Part shown: one piece after another, positions 57,063 through 64,000 of the stretch
How positions within the stretch are numbered: position 1 is the stretch's first letter
Layout of the letters: the number at the start of each line of letters is the position of its first letter
Assembly (NCBI GenBank): GCA_016712355.1
Contig: JADJRF010000005.1
Coordinates: 310,001-374,000 of the forward strand
Direction of reading: 5' to 3'
Length of the DNA: 64,000 nt
Source: Vampirovibrionales bacterium
Lineage (GTDB): Bacteria; Cyanobacteriota; Vampirovibrionia; Vampirovibrionales; Vampirovibrionaceae
Notes under the pieces: generated by a model
What the model saw: only the letters and a program-made list of their open reading frames with translations
The model's database searches: none
What the model was told of the DNA's origin: nothing
Program-made: the position numbers and the translations under genes

Positions 57063-58514
57063 ATGTCCCCCAACGTTTATCAGTTTCTGGACGTCGCGCG
57101 CGCAGAGCCCGCCAAAGCCCCGGCCAGCGAACGCATCCGCGATTTCAACGAAATCTACGGCTGCTTCGACGCCGCCAGCGCCGCCCAGCAGGCGGGGCGC
57201 TGTCTGGATTGCGGCAATCCGTACTGTAAATGGCAATGTCCGGTGGCCAACCATATTCCCCAGTGGCTGCGGCTGGTGGAACAGGGCAATCTGTTTGAGG
57301 CCGCCGAGCTGTCGAACGAAACCAACACCCTGCCGGAAATCTGCGGTCGGGTCTGCCCGCAGGATCGCTTGTGCGAAGGCGCCTGCACCCTCAACGACGG
57401 CTTTGGTGCCGTCACCATCGGCGCAGTCGAGCGTTATATTACCGATGAGGCCCTGAGCCAGGGCTGGCGGCCCAACGTGAGACCGGTCAGCGGCACGGCC
57501 CGCCGCGTCGCGATCGTCGGCGCAGGCCCCGCAGGCTTGGGGTGCGCGGATATTCTGGCGCGAAACGGCGTGCGTCCTGTCATCTACGACAAATATCCCG
57601 AAATCGGCGGCCTGCTGACTTACGGGATTCCGCCGTTCAAGCTGGAAAAAGACGTGATCAAGCGCCGTCGTCAGTTATTGGAGGCCATGGGCGCCGCCTT
57701 TGTCCTGAATACGGAAATCGGGCGCGATGTTCCGTTTGAACGGCTGTTGAACGAATATGACGCCGTGTTTCTGGGCATGGGCACGTATCGCTTCGTGTCC
57801 GGCGGCTTTGAGGGCGAAAACGCCCATGGCGTGCATCAGGCGCTGCCGTATCTAATTGCCAACGTCCAACGCGTGATGGACCCCGATTGCGAAGGCGGCG
57901 ACGACCTGAGCATGAGAGGTCAGCGCGTGGTCATCCTGGGCGGCGGCGATACGGCGATGGATTGCGCGCGCACCGCCCTTCGGCAAGGGGCGGCCAGCGT
58001 CACCTGCGCCTATCGACGCGATGAAGCCAATATGCCCGGCTCGCGACGCGAGGTCGCCAACGCCCGCGAAGAAGGCGTTCAGTTTTTATGGAATCGCCAG
58101 CCGGTGGCGATCGATACCCACGACAACGGCTGGGCGCGCGGGGTCAAGGTCGTCACCACGGTCCTGGGCAATCCCGACGCCAAGGGACGATGCAAACCCC
58201 AGCCGATTCCCGGCAGTGAGGAGACGATTCTCGCGGATCGCGTCCTGATCGCCTTCGGCTTTGCGCCCAATCCGCCGGACTGGTTTGAGCGCTACGACAT
58301 TGCCACCGATGCGCGCGGACGCGTGCGCGCCGCCGCCGTCGCTCCCAACGGGGGGTATGCCTTTCAGACGTATAATCCCAAGGTGTTTGCGGGCGGCGAC
58401 ATGGTACGCGGCTCGGATCTCGTGGTGACCGCCGTGTTTGAAGGCCGCCGCGCCGCCGAAGGGATTCTGGCCTACCTTGAAGCGACCGCCCCGCTCGCCG
58501 CCGGGTCGCCGTAA
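57063..58514 (+). CDS. gltD: Glutamate synthase, small subunit
   Basis: A 483-residue FAD and NAD(P)H-dependent subunit that supplies electrons to GltB. Near the N-terminus two 4Fe-4S cysteine sets are visible (CLDCGNPYCKWQCP; CGRVCPQDRLCEGAC). The FAD GxGxxG site is VAIVGAGPAGLGCADIL, the NADPH site VVILGGGDTAMDCARTAL, and the end has YNPKVFAGGDMVRGSDLVVT. The start at 57063 follows CTGGAGAAG; the frame is open further upstream in GC-rich sequence. Order and spacing with gltB indicate one operon. Confidence 0.95.
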   Translation: MSPNVYQFLDVARAEPAKAPASERIRDFNEIYGCFDAASAAQQAGRCLDCGNPYCKWQCPVANHIPQWLRLVEQGNLFEAAELSNETNTLPEICGRVCPQDRLCEGACTLNDGFGAVTIGAVERYITDEALSQGWRPNVRPVSGTARRVAIVGAGPAGLGCADILARNGVRPVIYDKYPEIGGLLTYGIPPFKLEKDVIKRRRQLLEAMGAAFVLNTEIGRDVPFERLLNEYDAVFLGMGTYRFVSGGFEGENAHGVHQALPYLIANVQRVMDPDCEGGDDLSMRGQRVVILGGGDTAMDCARTALRQGAASVTCAYRRDEANMPGSRREVANAREEGVQFLWNRQPVAIDTHDNGWARGVKVVTTVLGNPDAKGRCKPQPIPGSEETILADRVLIAFGFAPNPPDWFERYDIATDARGRVRAAAVAPNGGYAFQTYNPKVFAGGDMVRGSDLVVTAVFEGRRAAEGILAYLEATAPLAAGSP

Positions 58515-58561
58515 GATCTTGGCGGCGTAAAGCCCCAGCGCGCCAAGGCCATCGCGTTTTC

Positions 58562-58596
58562 CGCGTTTTCTAAGATTCAGAGAACGCGCGCGTTTT
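58562..58596 (+). terminator. Hairpin after gltD
   Basis: A 10-bp near-perfect stem CGCGTTTTCT/AGAGAACGCG with a 7-base loop is followed by CGCGTTTTCG. It lies between convergent gltD and rplA; the U-run is short. Confidence 0.45.
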
Positions 58597-58637
58597 CGAG
58601 CGCACGCCCGACAGGGGGCCAGTGATGAGCGGACGCG

Positions 58638-59372
58638 TTAGTTTCCGAGATATTCTTTGATTTCTTGCGACAGGCGGTTGGCGTCCATACGGATGCCGGG
58701 GCCCATGGTCGAACTCAGCGTCACGGATTTGACGTAAGCCCCTTTGGCCGCCGACGGACGGTGCCGCAGAATGGCTTCGTAGAGCGTCGAAAAGTTATTG
58801 AGCAGTTGCCGTTCGCTGAACGAACCCTTGCCAATGGCCACATGGACGATGCCTTGCTTGTCGGCGCGGAACTCGACTTTACCCGCTTTGCTGTCCTTGA
58901 CGGCTTGCGCGACGTCAAAGGTCACGGTGCCGGTTTTGGGGTTGGGCATCAGGCCTTTGGGGCCCAGCGTGCGGCCGAGTTTGGCCAGCGCGCCCATGAT
59001 ATCGGGCGTGGCGATCAGCACATCAAACTCGAAGAAGTTTTCTTGCTGGATTTTATCGATGAGGTCCTCGCCCCCGGCGATATCGGCGCCAGCGGCAAGC
59101 GCGTCTTTTACTTTTTCGCCTTTGGCGATAACGGCCACGCGCACGGTTTTACCGGTGCCTTCGGGCAGTACGACGGTGCTGCGGACTTGCTGATCGGCCT
59201 GTTTGACGTCGATCCCCAAGCGAATATGGCATTCGACGGATTCATCGAACTTGCTGTCGGCTTTGAGGATGCTTTTAAGGGCGTCCACGGCCTGTTTCGC
59301 GCCGATGGGGGCCGTCAGGGCGTCGACGACTTCCTGGGCGCGCTTTTGACGTTTGGTAAGCGTACGGGGCAT
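58638..59372 (-). CDS. rplA: 50S ribosomal protein L1
   Basis: A 244-residue protein of the mobile L1 stalk that helps release E-site tRNA and represses its own operon in many bacteria. Family signatures: LTKRQKRAQEVVDALT, VECHIRLGIDVKQADQQVRS, TLPHG-like VLPEGTGKTVRVAVIAKGEK, LGRTLGPKGLMPNPKTGTVT and KGAYVKSVTLSSTMGPGIRM. It is the last gene of the block here: rplJ and rplL, which usually follow, are absent and gltD converges instead. Confidence 0.97.
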   Translation of the reverse strand: MPRTLTKRQKRAQEVVDALTAPIGAKQAVDALKSILKADSKFDESVECHIRLGIDVKQADQQVRSTVVLPEGTGKTVRVAVIAKGEKVKDALAAGADIAGGEDLIDKIQQENFFEFDVLIATPDIMGALAKLGRTLGPKGLMPNPKTGTVTFDVAQAVKDSKAGKVEFRADKQGIVHVAIGKGSFSERQLLNNFSTLYEAILRHRPSAAKGAYVKSVTLSSTMGPGIRMDANRLSQEIKEYLGN

Positions 59373-59495
59373 GATGAACTCCTGGGCGGTCTGGCAAAGC
59401 GCGAACGCTTCTCCCGCCGATTCGGGGGTGGGTAACGCAGAGACAGGGACAAGAGAAACAAATTTAAGAAGAAAGGCGAGAAAAAACGAAATCGC

Positions 59496-59927
59496 TTACT
59501 CGGCGGCGACCTTCACGCCCATGCTGCGCGCCGTCCCGGCGACGATGCGCATGGCGGCTTCCACGTCGCCATTGACGTTCATATCGACCATCTTGGTTTG
59601 CGCAATCTCGCGGACCTGGGCTTGGGTCAGCGTGCCCAGAACAGTGGTATGCGGCGTCGCCGCGCCTTTGGGAATATTCAGGGTTTTCTTGATGAGAAAG
59701 GCCACCGGCGGCTTCTTCAGCACAAAGGTAAACGAACGGTCTTCGTAGATGGCAATCTCAACCGGGATAACCTGTCCGGCCAAGTCCGCCGTTTGGGCGT
59801 TATAAGCCTTGCAGAATTCCATGATGTTGACGCCGTGCTGACCCAGCGCGGGACCAACAGGCGGCGCCGGATTGGCCTTGCCGGCTTCCAGTTCGAGTTT
59901 CACTTTACCGGTGATTTTCTTTGCCAC
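59496..59927 (-). CDS. rplK: 50S ribosomal protein L11
   Basis: A 143-residue protein of the GTPase-associated centre and target of thiopeptides. Motifs are KVKLELEAGKANPAPPVGPA, LGQHGVNIMEFCKAYNAQT, SFTFVLKKPPVAFLIKK and the C-terminal RNA-binding end MRIVAGTARSMGVKV. The proline-rich thiopeptide-contact loop is normal. It lies between nusG and rplA as usual. Confidence 0.97.
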   Translation of the reverse strand: MAKKITGKVKLELEAGKANPAPPVGPALGQHGVNIMEFCKAYNAQTADLAGQVIPVEIAIYEDRSFTFVLKKPPVAFLIKKTLNIPKGAATPHTTVLGTLTQAQVREIAQTKMVDMNVNGDVEAAMRIVAGTARSMGVKVAAE

Positions 59928-60006
59928 GGACAGGTACCTCTAAAAAAGGGGGTTAAAGGAAAGGGATTTCACAAAAACGACGCGCATTTCTGCTACAGGG
60001 GCAATA

Positions 60007-60948
60007 TTATATCTTCTGCACCTGATTAAATACAAGTTCAACCGGCGTTTCGCGCCCGAAGATGGACACCGACGCCTTGAGCTTGCCGCCGGGCTGCACT
60101 TCGGTGACCGAGCCCTCGAAGTCGGCAAATGGGCCGCTGATGATGCGGATGGTTTCGCCTACTTTGAGATCGATTTCGACCTTGGTGACGGTGGTCGGCG
60201 TGGTGCGGACGAGAATCCGCTTGATTTCGGAGTCTTTGGCCGGGATCGGCTTTTTTTCGCTGCCGACGAATTTGGTGACGCCCGGCGTGTGGCGCACAAC
60301 GTACCACGAATCGTCATCGAGAAGCATTTCGACCAGCACGTAGCCGGGGAAGAGGCGCTCTTCCTTCTCCTGACGTTTGCCGTCCTTGATTTTGGTGATG
60401 GTTTTCTGGGGCACTTCCACGCGGAAAATCTTGTGGCCCATGTTCATCGACTCGATGCGGCGCTCGAGATTGACCTTGACCTTGTTTTCGTGGCCGGAGT
60501 ACGTGTGAACGATATACCAGCGGCGTTTTTTGGCCTTGCCGGGCCGAACGGCGTCGGCGTCATCGGCGTCGTCATCGTGGCCCACGGTGCCGGTAACGGG
60601 AGCTTCTTCGGGCAGCAGAGAGCCCATGCCCAGCGGCTGAACGGTCTGCTCTTTAATGGCGGGGAAGGCGCCAGCGCGCGCAGGAGAATAGCCGAGCTCG
60701 TCTTCTTCTTCCAGATCCTCGTCCAGATCATCGTCGTCATCCAGCTCGCTGGCCTGACCCGCAGGCAGAGGCTCGGCGTCGTCGGCCCGATCGTCCGCGA
60801 AACCGGTCTTCTCGGGAACATCGCGCGGAGCGTCCGCCACGGCGGCGCTCAGCGACATGGCGTCGTCTTCATCGGGCAGGCGGTCGGGGGTCATATCAGC
60901 AGGCATGAGGTCTATAGCGTCCATTTCTATCGCTTCTATCGCATCCAT
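60007..60948 (-). CDS. nusG: Transcription antitermination factor NusG with long acidic N-terminal extension
   Basis: A NusG of 313 residues, against about 180-200 in most bacteria. The NGN domain starts near residue 143 (RRWYIVHTYSGHENKVKVNL) and contains RLFPGYVLVEMLLDDDSWYV and VRHTPGVTKFVG. The C-terminal KOW is VGETIRIISGPFADFEGSV. The first about 140 residues are low-complexity and strongly acidic (SELDDDDDLDEDLEEEDELG; GHDDDADDADAVRPGKAKK) and should be disordered. The exact start is uncertain: the ATG at 60948 lacks a Shine-Dalgarno, and in-frame ATGs occur at residues 9, 15, 19 and 31. The position between secE and rplK is canonical. The acidic part may contact RNA polymerase, a ribosomal protein or Rho; this is inference. 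Confidence 0.93.
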   Translation of the reverse strand: MDAIEAIEMDAIDLMPADMTPDRLPDEDDAMSLSAAVADAPRDVPEKTGFADDRADDAEPLPAGQASELDDDDDLDEDLEEEDELGYSPARAGAFPAIKEQTVQPLGMGSLLPEEAPVTGTVGHDDDADDADAVRPGKAKKRRWYIVHTYSGHENKVKVNLERRIESMNMGHKIFRVEVPQKTITKIKDGKRQEKEERLFPGYVLVEMLLDDDSWYVVRHTPGVTKFVGSEKKPIPAKDSEIKRILVRTTPTTVTKVEIDLKVGETIRIISGPFADFEGSVTEVQPGGKLKASVSIFGRETPVELVFNQVQKI

Positions 60949-60970
60949 AGGGGGGCGGTTCTCTTGTCGC

Positions 60971-61240
60971 TTAATGCATCAGTTGCTTGGGGAGCGCGTC
61001 GGTCAGCAGCCAGATCAGGCCGAAAAACAGGTTATCCACCAGGAGAATGCCTAAACTGACCAGCGTGACCATCACGACGACGACGACGGTGTTGCCCCAG
61101 ATTTGGGCGCGGGTGGGCCAGGTAATGCGGCCAGCTTCCAGACGGATTTGCTTCAGCGCGTCGACAAGTCCGCCGCCGCGAGGCGTCGCGCTGGGCGACG
61201 AAGGCGGTTTGGCTTGCTGAGAAGGCGGCGAGGGGGCCAT
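60971..61240 (-). CDS. secE: Preprotein translocase subunit SecE
   Basis: An 89-residue single-span SecE that clamps SecY. A Pro/Ser-rich N-terminus (MAPSPPSQQAKPPSSPSATP) precedes the amphipathic helix ALKQIRLEAGRITWPTRAQI with the invariant Trp-Pro, then the membrane helix VVVVVMVTLVSLGILLVDNL. ATG 61240 is chosen; a GTG at 61249 is possible. It is placed between trnW and nusG as in many bacteria. Confidence 0.94.
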   Translation of the reverse strand: MAPSPPSQQAKPPSSPSATPRGGGLVDALKQIRLEAGRITWPTRAQIWGNTVVVVVMVTLVSLGILLVDNLFFGLIWLLTDALPKQLMH

Positions 61241-61286
61241 GGCGCTCACAGGAAAGAAACTCGTTATCGGGAGTAAGAAACAAAAC

Positions 61287-61359
61287 CGCGCCCTGGAGGA
61301 CTCGAACCCCCGACATTCGGTTTTGGAGACCGACGTTCTACCGACTGAACTAAGGACGC
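61287..61359 (-). tRNA. trnW: tRNA-Trp (CCA anticodon)
   Basis: A 73-nt cloverleaf on the minus strand with acceptor GCGTCCT/AGGGCGC (one G-U), D arm around GTTCAGTCGGTAGAAC, anticodon loop CTCCAAA (anticodon CCA) and T loop TTCGAGT; discriminator G. CCA is not encoded. It is directly upstream of secE on the same strand, which is typical. Confidence 0.96.
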
Positions 61360-61445
61360 ATCAGGGAGTCTGCGGCTCCTCGCCTGGCGCAAAAGCGCGG
61401 GTTCGGGGGCGTTTTGCGGGCGCTGGCCGTGAATGGTCATCTTAG

Positions 61446-62387
61446 ATGGAACGCATGGGACTGTCAATTTCTCAAGATTTTCGGCGGCGCGCCGATACGC
61501 CCAACAGGGAAATTCACGCCCTGTCGCACCCATGTCCGCAAACCGATGGATTCCGTCCTGTCATGATTGATCGCCTCCTGATGGCGGCAAACGCTTCAGA
61601 AGACGCCTCTGCGGCGCGTATGGCCGCCATGGCGCACGGCCTGGGCTATGAAATTCCAGAGTGCGAAGCGGCGGCGTATCTGACGCAAAACGAATCGGCG
61701 CATCGCGACGCAGAAAACGCGCATGCCGCAGAGGCCGGACGCCTGCTGGCAGTGGCGGCGCCGTTGCTCGACGTCAACCCGGCGAGTTCCGACGCAGAAA
61801 TCGCCCTGTGCTATTTTCGGCGCGTCTGCCAGGCGATCACCGTAGCCCAGCGCTTGCAGGCGCGATTCCTGATTTTTAAATCGCCGTATTCGCCGCTGTA
61901 TCGCGCCAACGGCGTCTTCCCCAAGTGGATACAGGCGTGCGCGGATTTCTGGAAGCAGATTATAGATCAGCATCTGGGCGATGCGCCGCTGACGGTGCTG
62001 ATGGCCAACGTCATGGAAGAAAGCCCGGAATTACTGCTGGAATTGGCCACGCGGGTCGATTCGCTGCGGTTTCGCCTGTGTATTGACGCAGGCGCAGCCA
62101 GCGTTTTTTCGCAAGCGCCCGCTCTCGACTGGCTGGACGCCTTGCAACAGCACGCGGCCTATGTGCGCATCGGCAATACGGACGGAAAAACGCTTGAAGC
62201 GCGCCCCCTCGATCAGGGCGTCGTCGATATTCCGTCGTTTGTGAATCATCTGACGCTGCTGCCCCAGCGCTTCAACGCCTCGATTGTCGTCAGTGGCGCG
62301 CGCGACCCGCTGGTCGATTATCATGTCGTATTGCCGTATTTCCGGCTGCAAAAATCGCTGGTGCAGACCAAGAGTATGTTGTTGTAA
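61446..62387 (+). CDS. Xylose isomerase-like TIM-barrel protein
   Basis: A 313-residue protein that resembles the sugar phosphate isomerase/epimerase and AP-endonuclease 2 fold. Strand-end patterns are TVLMANVMEESPELLLELAT (the place of the E-N motif) and SLRFRLCIDAGAASVFS, where family members have D-x-G-H. Here DAG is not followed by His, and the first Glu is Ala (MANV, not IENV). Later VRIGNTDGKTLEARPLDQG fits the H-x-x-D strand position. Some usual metal ligands thus appear altered, so it may not be an active isomerase. The start is unclear: 61446 is used, but internal ATGs at 61455 and 61563 are possible. Nothing about the substrate is known. Confidence 0.6.
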   Translation: MERMGLSISQDFRRRADTPNREIHALSHPCPQTDGFRPVMIDRLLMAANASEDASAARMAAMAHGLGYEIPECEAAAYLTQNESAHRDAENAHAAEAGRLLAVAAPLLDVNPASSDAEIALCYFRRVCQAITVAQRLQARFLIFKSPYSPLYRANGVFPKWIQACADFWKQIIDQHLGDAPLTVLMANVMEESPELLLELATRVDSLRFRLCIDAGAASVFSQAPALDWLDALQQHAAYVRIGNTDGKTLEARPLDQGVVDIPSFVNHLTLLPQRFNASIVVSGARDPLVDYHVVLPYFRLQKSLVQTKSMLL

Positions 62388-62445
62388 CCCGGCGCAAACA
62401 GGGGCGCGGATTGAATCGCGCGCGCCTTTTCGGTACTGTCGGCCT

Positions 62446-63885
62446 ATGACAATGCGCTCGGTTTTTATCGAAACGCTGGGATGCCAGATGAATCGCAATG
62501 ACAGCGAGCTGATGCTCGGCCTGTTGGCGCGCGAAGGCTTTAGGCAGGCGGCAAATCCGCGCGAGGCGGATCTGGTGGTGCTGAATTCGTGCCAGATTCG
62601 CGCTCAGGCCGAAGACAAGGCCTACAGCTATCTCGGCCACTGGAACACGCTGAAGAAACATCGCCCCGACCTTAAAATCGCGCTGACTGGCTGCGTTGCC
62701 CAGCAAACCGGCGAAAACGCCTTTTCGCGCTCACCCGGCGTCGATATCGTGGTCGGCACGCAGAATCTGCACGACCTGCCCGCGCTGGTGCGCCGCGCCT
62801 TTGCCGGAGAAGAGCGCGTAATGGCCGTTGACCGGCAAAAATCGCGCAGTTCGTACGACATGATGGAAGACGTCGCCCCCGTGCGACAAAGCGCCGTATC
62901 GGCCTGGGTGACGATTATCGAAGGGTGCGATTATTTCTGTACGTATTGCGTCGTGCCCTATACGCGCGGACGCCAGATCAGCCGCCCGCGCGAGTCGATT
63001 CTGGCTGAAGCGCGGGATTTGGCGGCGCTCGGCTATCGCGAAATCACCCTGCTGGGGCAAACCGTGGATTCTTATGGACGCGATCGCCCGCAAGAAGCCT
63101 ATTATCTGGCGCATTTACTGCACGACCTGCACGCCATTGAGGGCCTGGCCCGTATTCGCTTTATGACTTCGCATCCGCTGGATCTGGACGATGCGCTGAT
63201 TGCGGCCGTCGCCGATCTGCCGCGCGTCATGGCGTACTTCCATTTACCGATGCAGTCGGGCGATGACGACGTGCTGGCGCGGATGAAGCGCGGCTATACC
63301 GCCGCCCAGTATTTTGAGCGCCTGGACGCCATTCGCGCGCGTCTGCCGCATGCGGCGATTTCCGGCGATTTTATCGTGGGTTTCCCCGGCGAAACCGAAG
63401 CCCAGTTTGAACGCACCATCGAGGCCGTTACCCGCGCGCGCTTCGATGGGGCCAATACCGCCGCGTATTCGCCACGCGCGCAGACCCCGGCCGGTATCTG
63501 GGAATCGCGCGGAGAAGGCGTGATTTCGGACGCAGTAAAGCAGGATCGCCTGCAACGGCTCAATACCGTGATCACGGCCCAATCGCTGGCCAATAATCAG
63601 CAATTCGAAGGTCAGCAGGTCGAAGTGCTGGTGGAAGGACCGAGCAAGCGCAACGCGCAGCGATGGACAGGGCGCACGGAAGGCAACAAGGTCGTGAATT
63701 TTGACCCGCCACAGCCTCTTGGCGCGCTGTCACCGGGTCAACTGGTGAACGTGTTCATCGAAAAGGCTTTTCCTTTTTCGTTGATGGGCTATTGCGTCAC
63801 CCCACCCCCGGCCCCGTCAGCATCGCCGGAAATTTTCACAGAGAATACCCAGCGCACAGCAGCGCTGGCAGACGCGGTTCGGTAA
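62446..63885 (+). CDS. miaB: tRNA-2-methylthio-N6-dimethylallyladenosine synthase
   Basis: A 479-residue radical-SAM methylthiotransferase that adds the methylthio group at position 37 of tRNAs reading UNN codons. The N-terminal cluster domain has C13 (TLGCQMN), C49 (LNSCQIR) and C83 (TGCVAQQ). The radical-SAM triad is C161/C165/C168 in GCDYFCTYCVVPYTRGRQIS. The TRAM end has EVLVEGPSKRN and GRTEGNKVVNF, the latter diagnostic of MiaB. ATG 62446 is chosen; the ATG two codons later is also possible. The partial folK follows after 26 bases. Confidence 0.96.
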   Translation: MTMRSVFIETLGCQMNRNDSELMLGLLAREGFRQAANPREADLVVLNSCQIRAQAEDKAYSYLGHWNTLKKHRPDLKIALTGCVAQQTGENAFSRSPGVDIVVGTQNLHDLPALVRRAFAGEERVMAVDRQKSRSSYDMMEDVAPVRQSAVSAWVTIIEGCDYFCTYCVVPYTRGRQISRPRESILAEARDLAALGYREITLLGQTVDSYGRDRPQEAYYLAHLLHDLHAIEGLARIRFMTSHPLDLDDALIAAVADLPRVMAYFHLPMQSGDDDVLARMKRGYTAAQYFERLDAIRARLPHAAISGDFIVGFPGETEAQFERTIEAVTRARFDGANTAAYSPRAQTPAGIWESRGEGVISDAVKQDRLQRLNTVITAQSLANNQQFEGQQVEVLVEGPSKRNAQRWTGRTEGNKVVNFDPPQPLGALSPGQLVNVFIEKAFPFSLMGYCVTPPPAPSASPEIFTENTQRTAALADAVR

Positions 63886-63911
63886 AAGCGACGGACGGAG
63901 TATTCAAACGG

Positions 63912-64000
63912 GTGACCATCGCTTACCTCGGCTTGGGAAGCAATCTCGGCGACCGCGTCGGCTACGTGCAGCAGGCGCTAACCCTGCTGGCGGACTGTCC
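63912..64000 (+). CDS. folK: 2-amino-4-hydroxy-6-hydroxymethyldihydropteridine pyrophosphokinase, start
   Basis: The first 29 codons of a HPPK, cut by the window edge. After the GTG start (63912) the product reads TIAYLGLGSNLGDRVGYVQQ, the highly conserved HPPK N-terminus (GLGSNLGDR) that forms the ATP/pterin pocket. It acts in folate synthesis, pyrophosphorylating 6-hydroxymethyl-dihydropterin. It lies 26 bases behind miaB on the same strand, probably in the same transcript. Confidence 0.85.
   Translation, partial: MTIAYLGLGSNLGDRVGYVQQALTLLADC

Overview
The window is a bacterial chromosome segment of roughly 60% GC, dense with genes on both strands. Its housekeeping gene order (map-infA-rpmJ-rpsM-rpsK-rpsD-rpoA-rplQ-truA-rplM-rpsI; rpsL-rpsG-fusA; trnW-secE-nusG-rplK-rplA) is shared mainly by Cyanobacteriota and Bacillota. 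No photosynthesis gene is present, and there are many lineage-specific secreted or membrane proteins. I suspect a non-photosynthetic relative of Cyanobacteria (Vampirovibrionia type), but the phylum assignment is an inference. The start and end cut a catalase gene and a folK gene.

Layout. 1-4.5 kb: catalase, a stress membrane protein, a CAU tRNA, a hemerythrin-cupin fusion and a NarL/LuxR-type two-component system. 4.8-7.4 kb: proline dehydrogenase, a TPR protein and an unknown gene. 7.5-13.8 kb: the alpha operon of ribosomal proteins and RNA polymerase alpha, ending in a terminator. 13.9-20.5 kb: enoyl-CoA hydratase, a Wzz/BY-kinase-like protein with a degenerate kinase site, amylomaltase and a proline-rich lipoprotein. 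20.6-23.8 kb: the str operon without tuf. 24-31.4 kb: small regulators, a LipM-type ligase, a GAF plus degenerate HD-GYP protein and an ABC-2 exporter. 31.6-40 kb is the most accessory-like part. It holds a tandem duplicated gene pair (one copy with an in-frame amber), a Sel1 protein, a six-copy 86-bp tandem array, an unknown membrane protein behind a cobalamin riboswitch, a dihydrouridine synthase, and a protein with five 75-bp coding repeats. 40-52 kb: phosphatase/DJ-1 pair, nanE plus a small transporter, a VWA protein, a MerR-like protein, suhB-rocD, a cysteine hydrolase with an SSS symporter, and a second unknown membrane protein behind a TPP riboswitch. 52.5-58.5 kb: gltB-gltD. 58.6-61.4 kb: trnW-secE-nusG-rplK-rplA on the minus strand. 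61.4-64 kb: a TIM-barrel protein, miaB and the start of folK.

How they work together. Proline dehydrogenase and ornithine aminotransferase both converge on pyrroline-5-carboxylate/glutamate semialdehyde, and GltBD makes glutamate, so nitrogen metabolism is well represented although the genes are not adjacent. The most unusual signals are two vitamin riboswitches (B12 and TPP), each placed in front of a membrane protein with no recognised function, the amber-interrupted tandem paralogue pair with its duplicated downstream hairpin element, the 86-bp array, and a NusG with a long acidic N-terminal extension. All assignments were made by reading the sequence; no database search was run.
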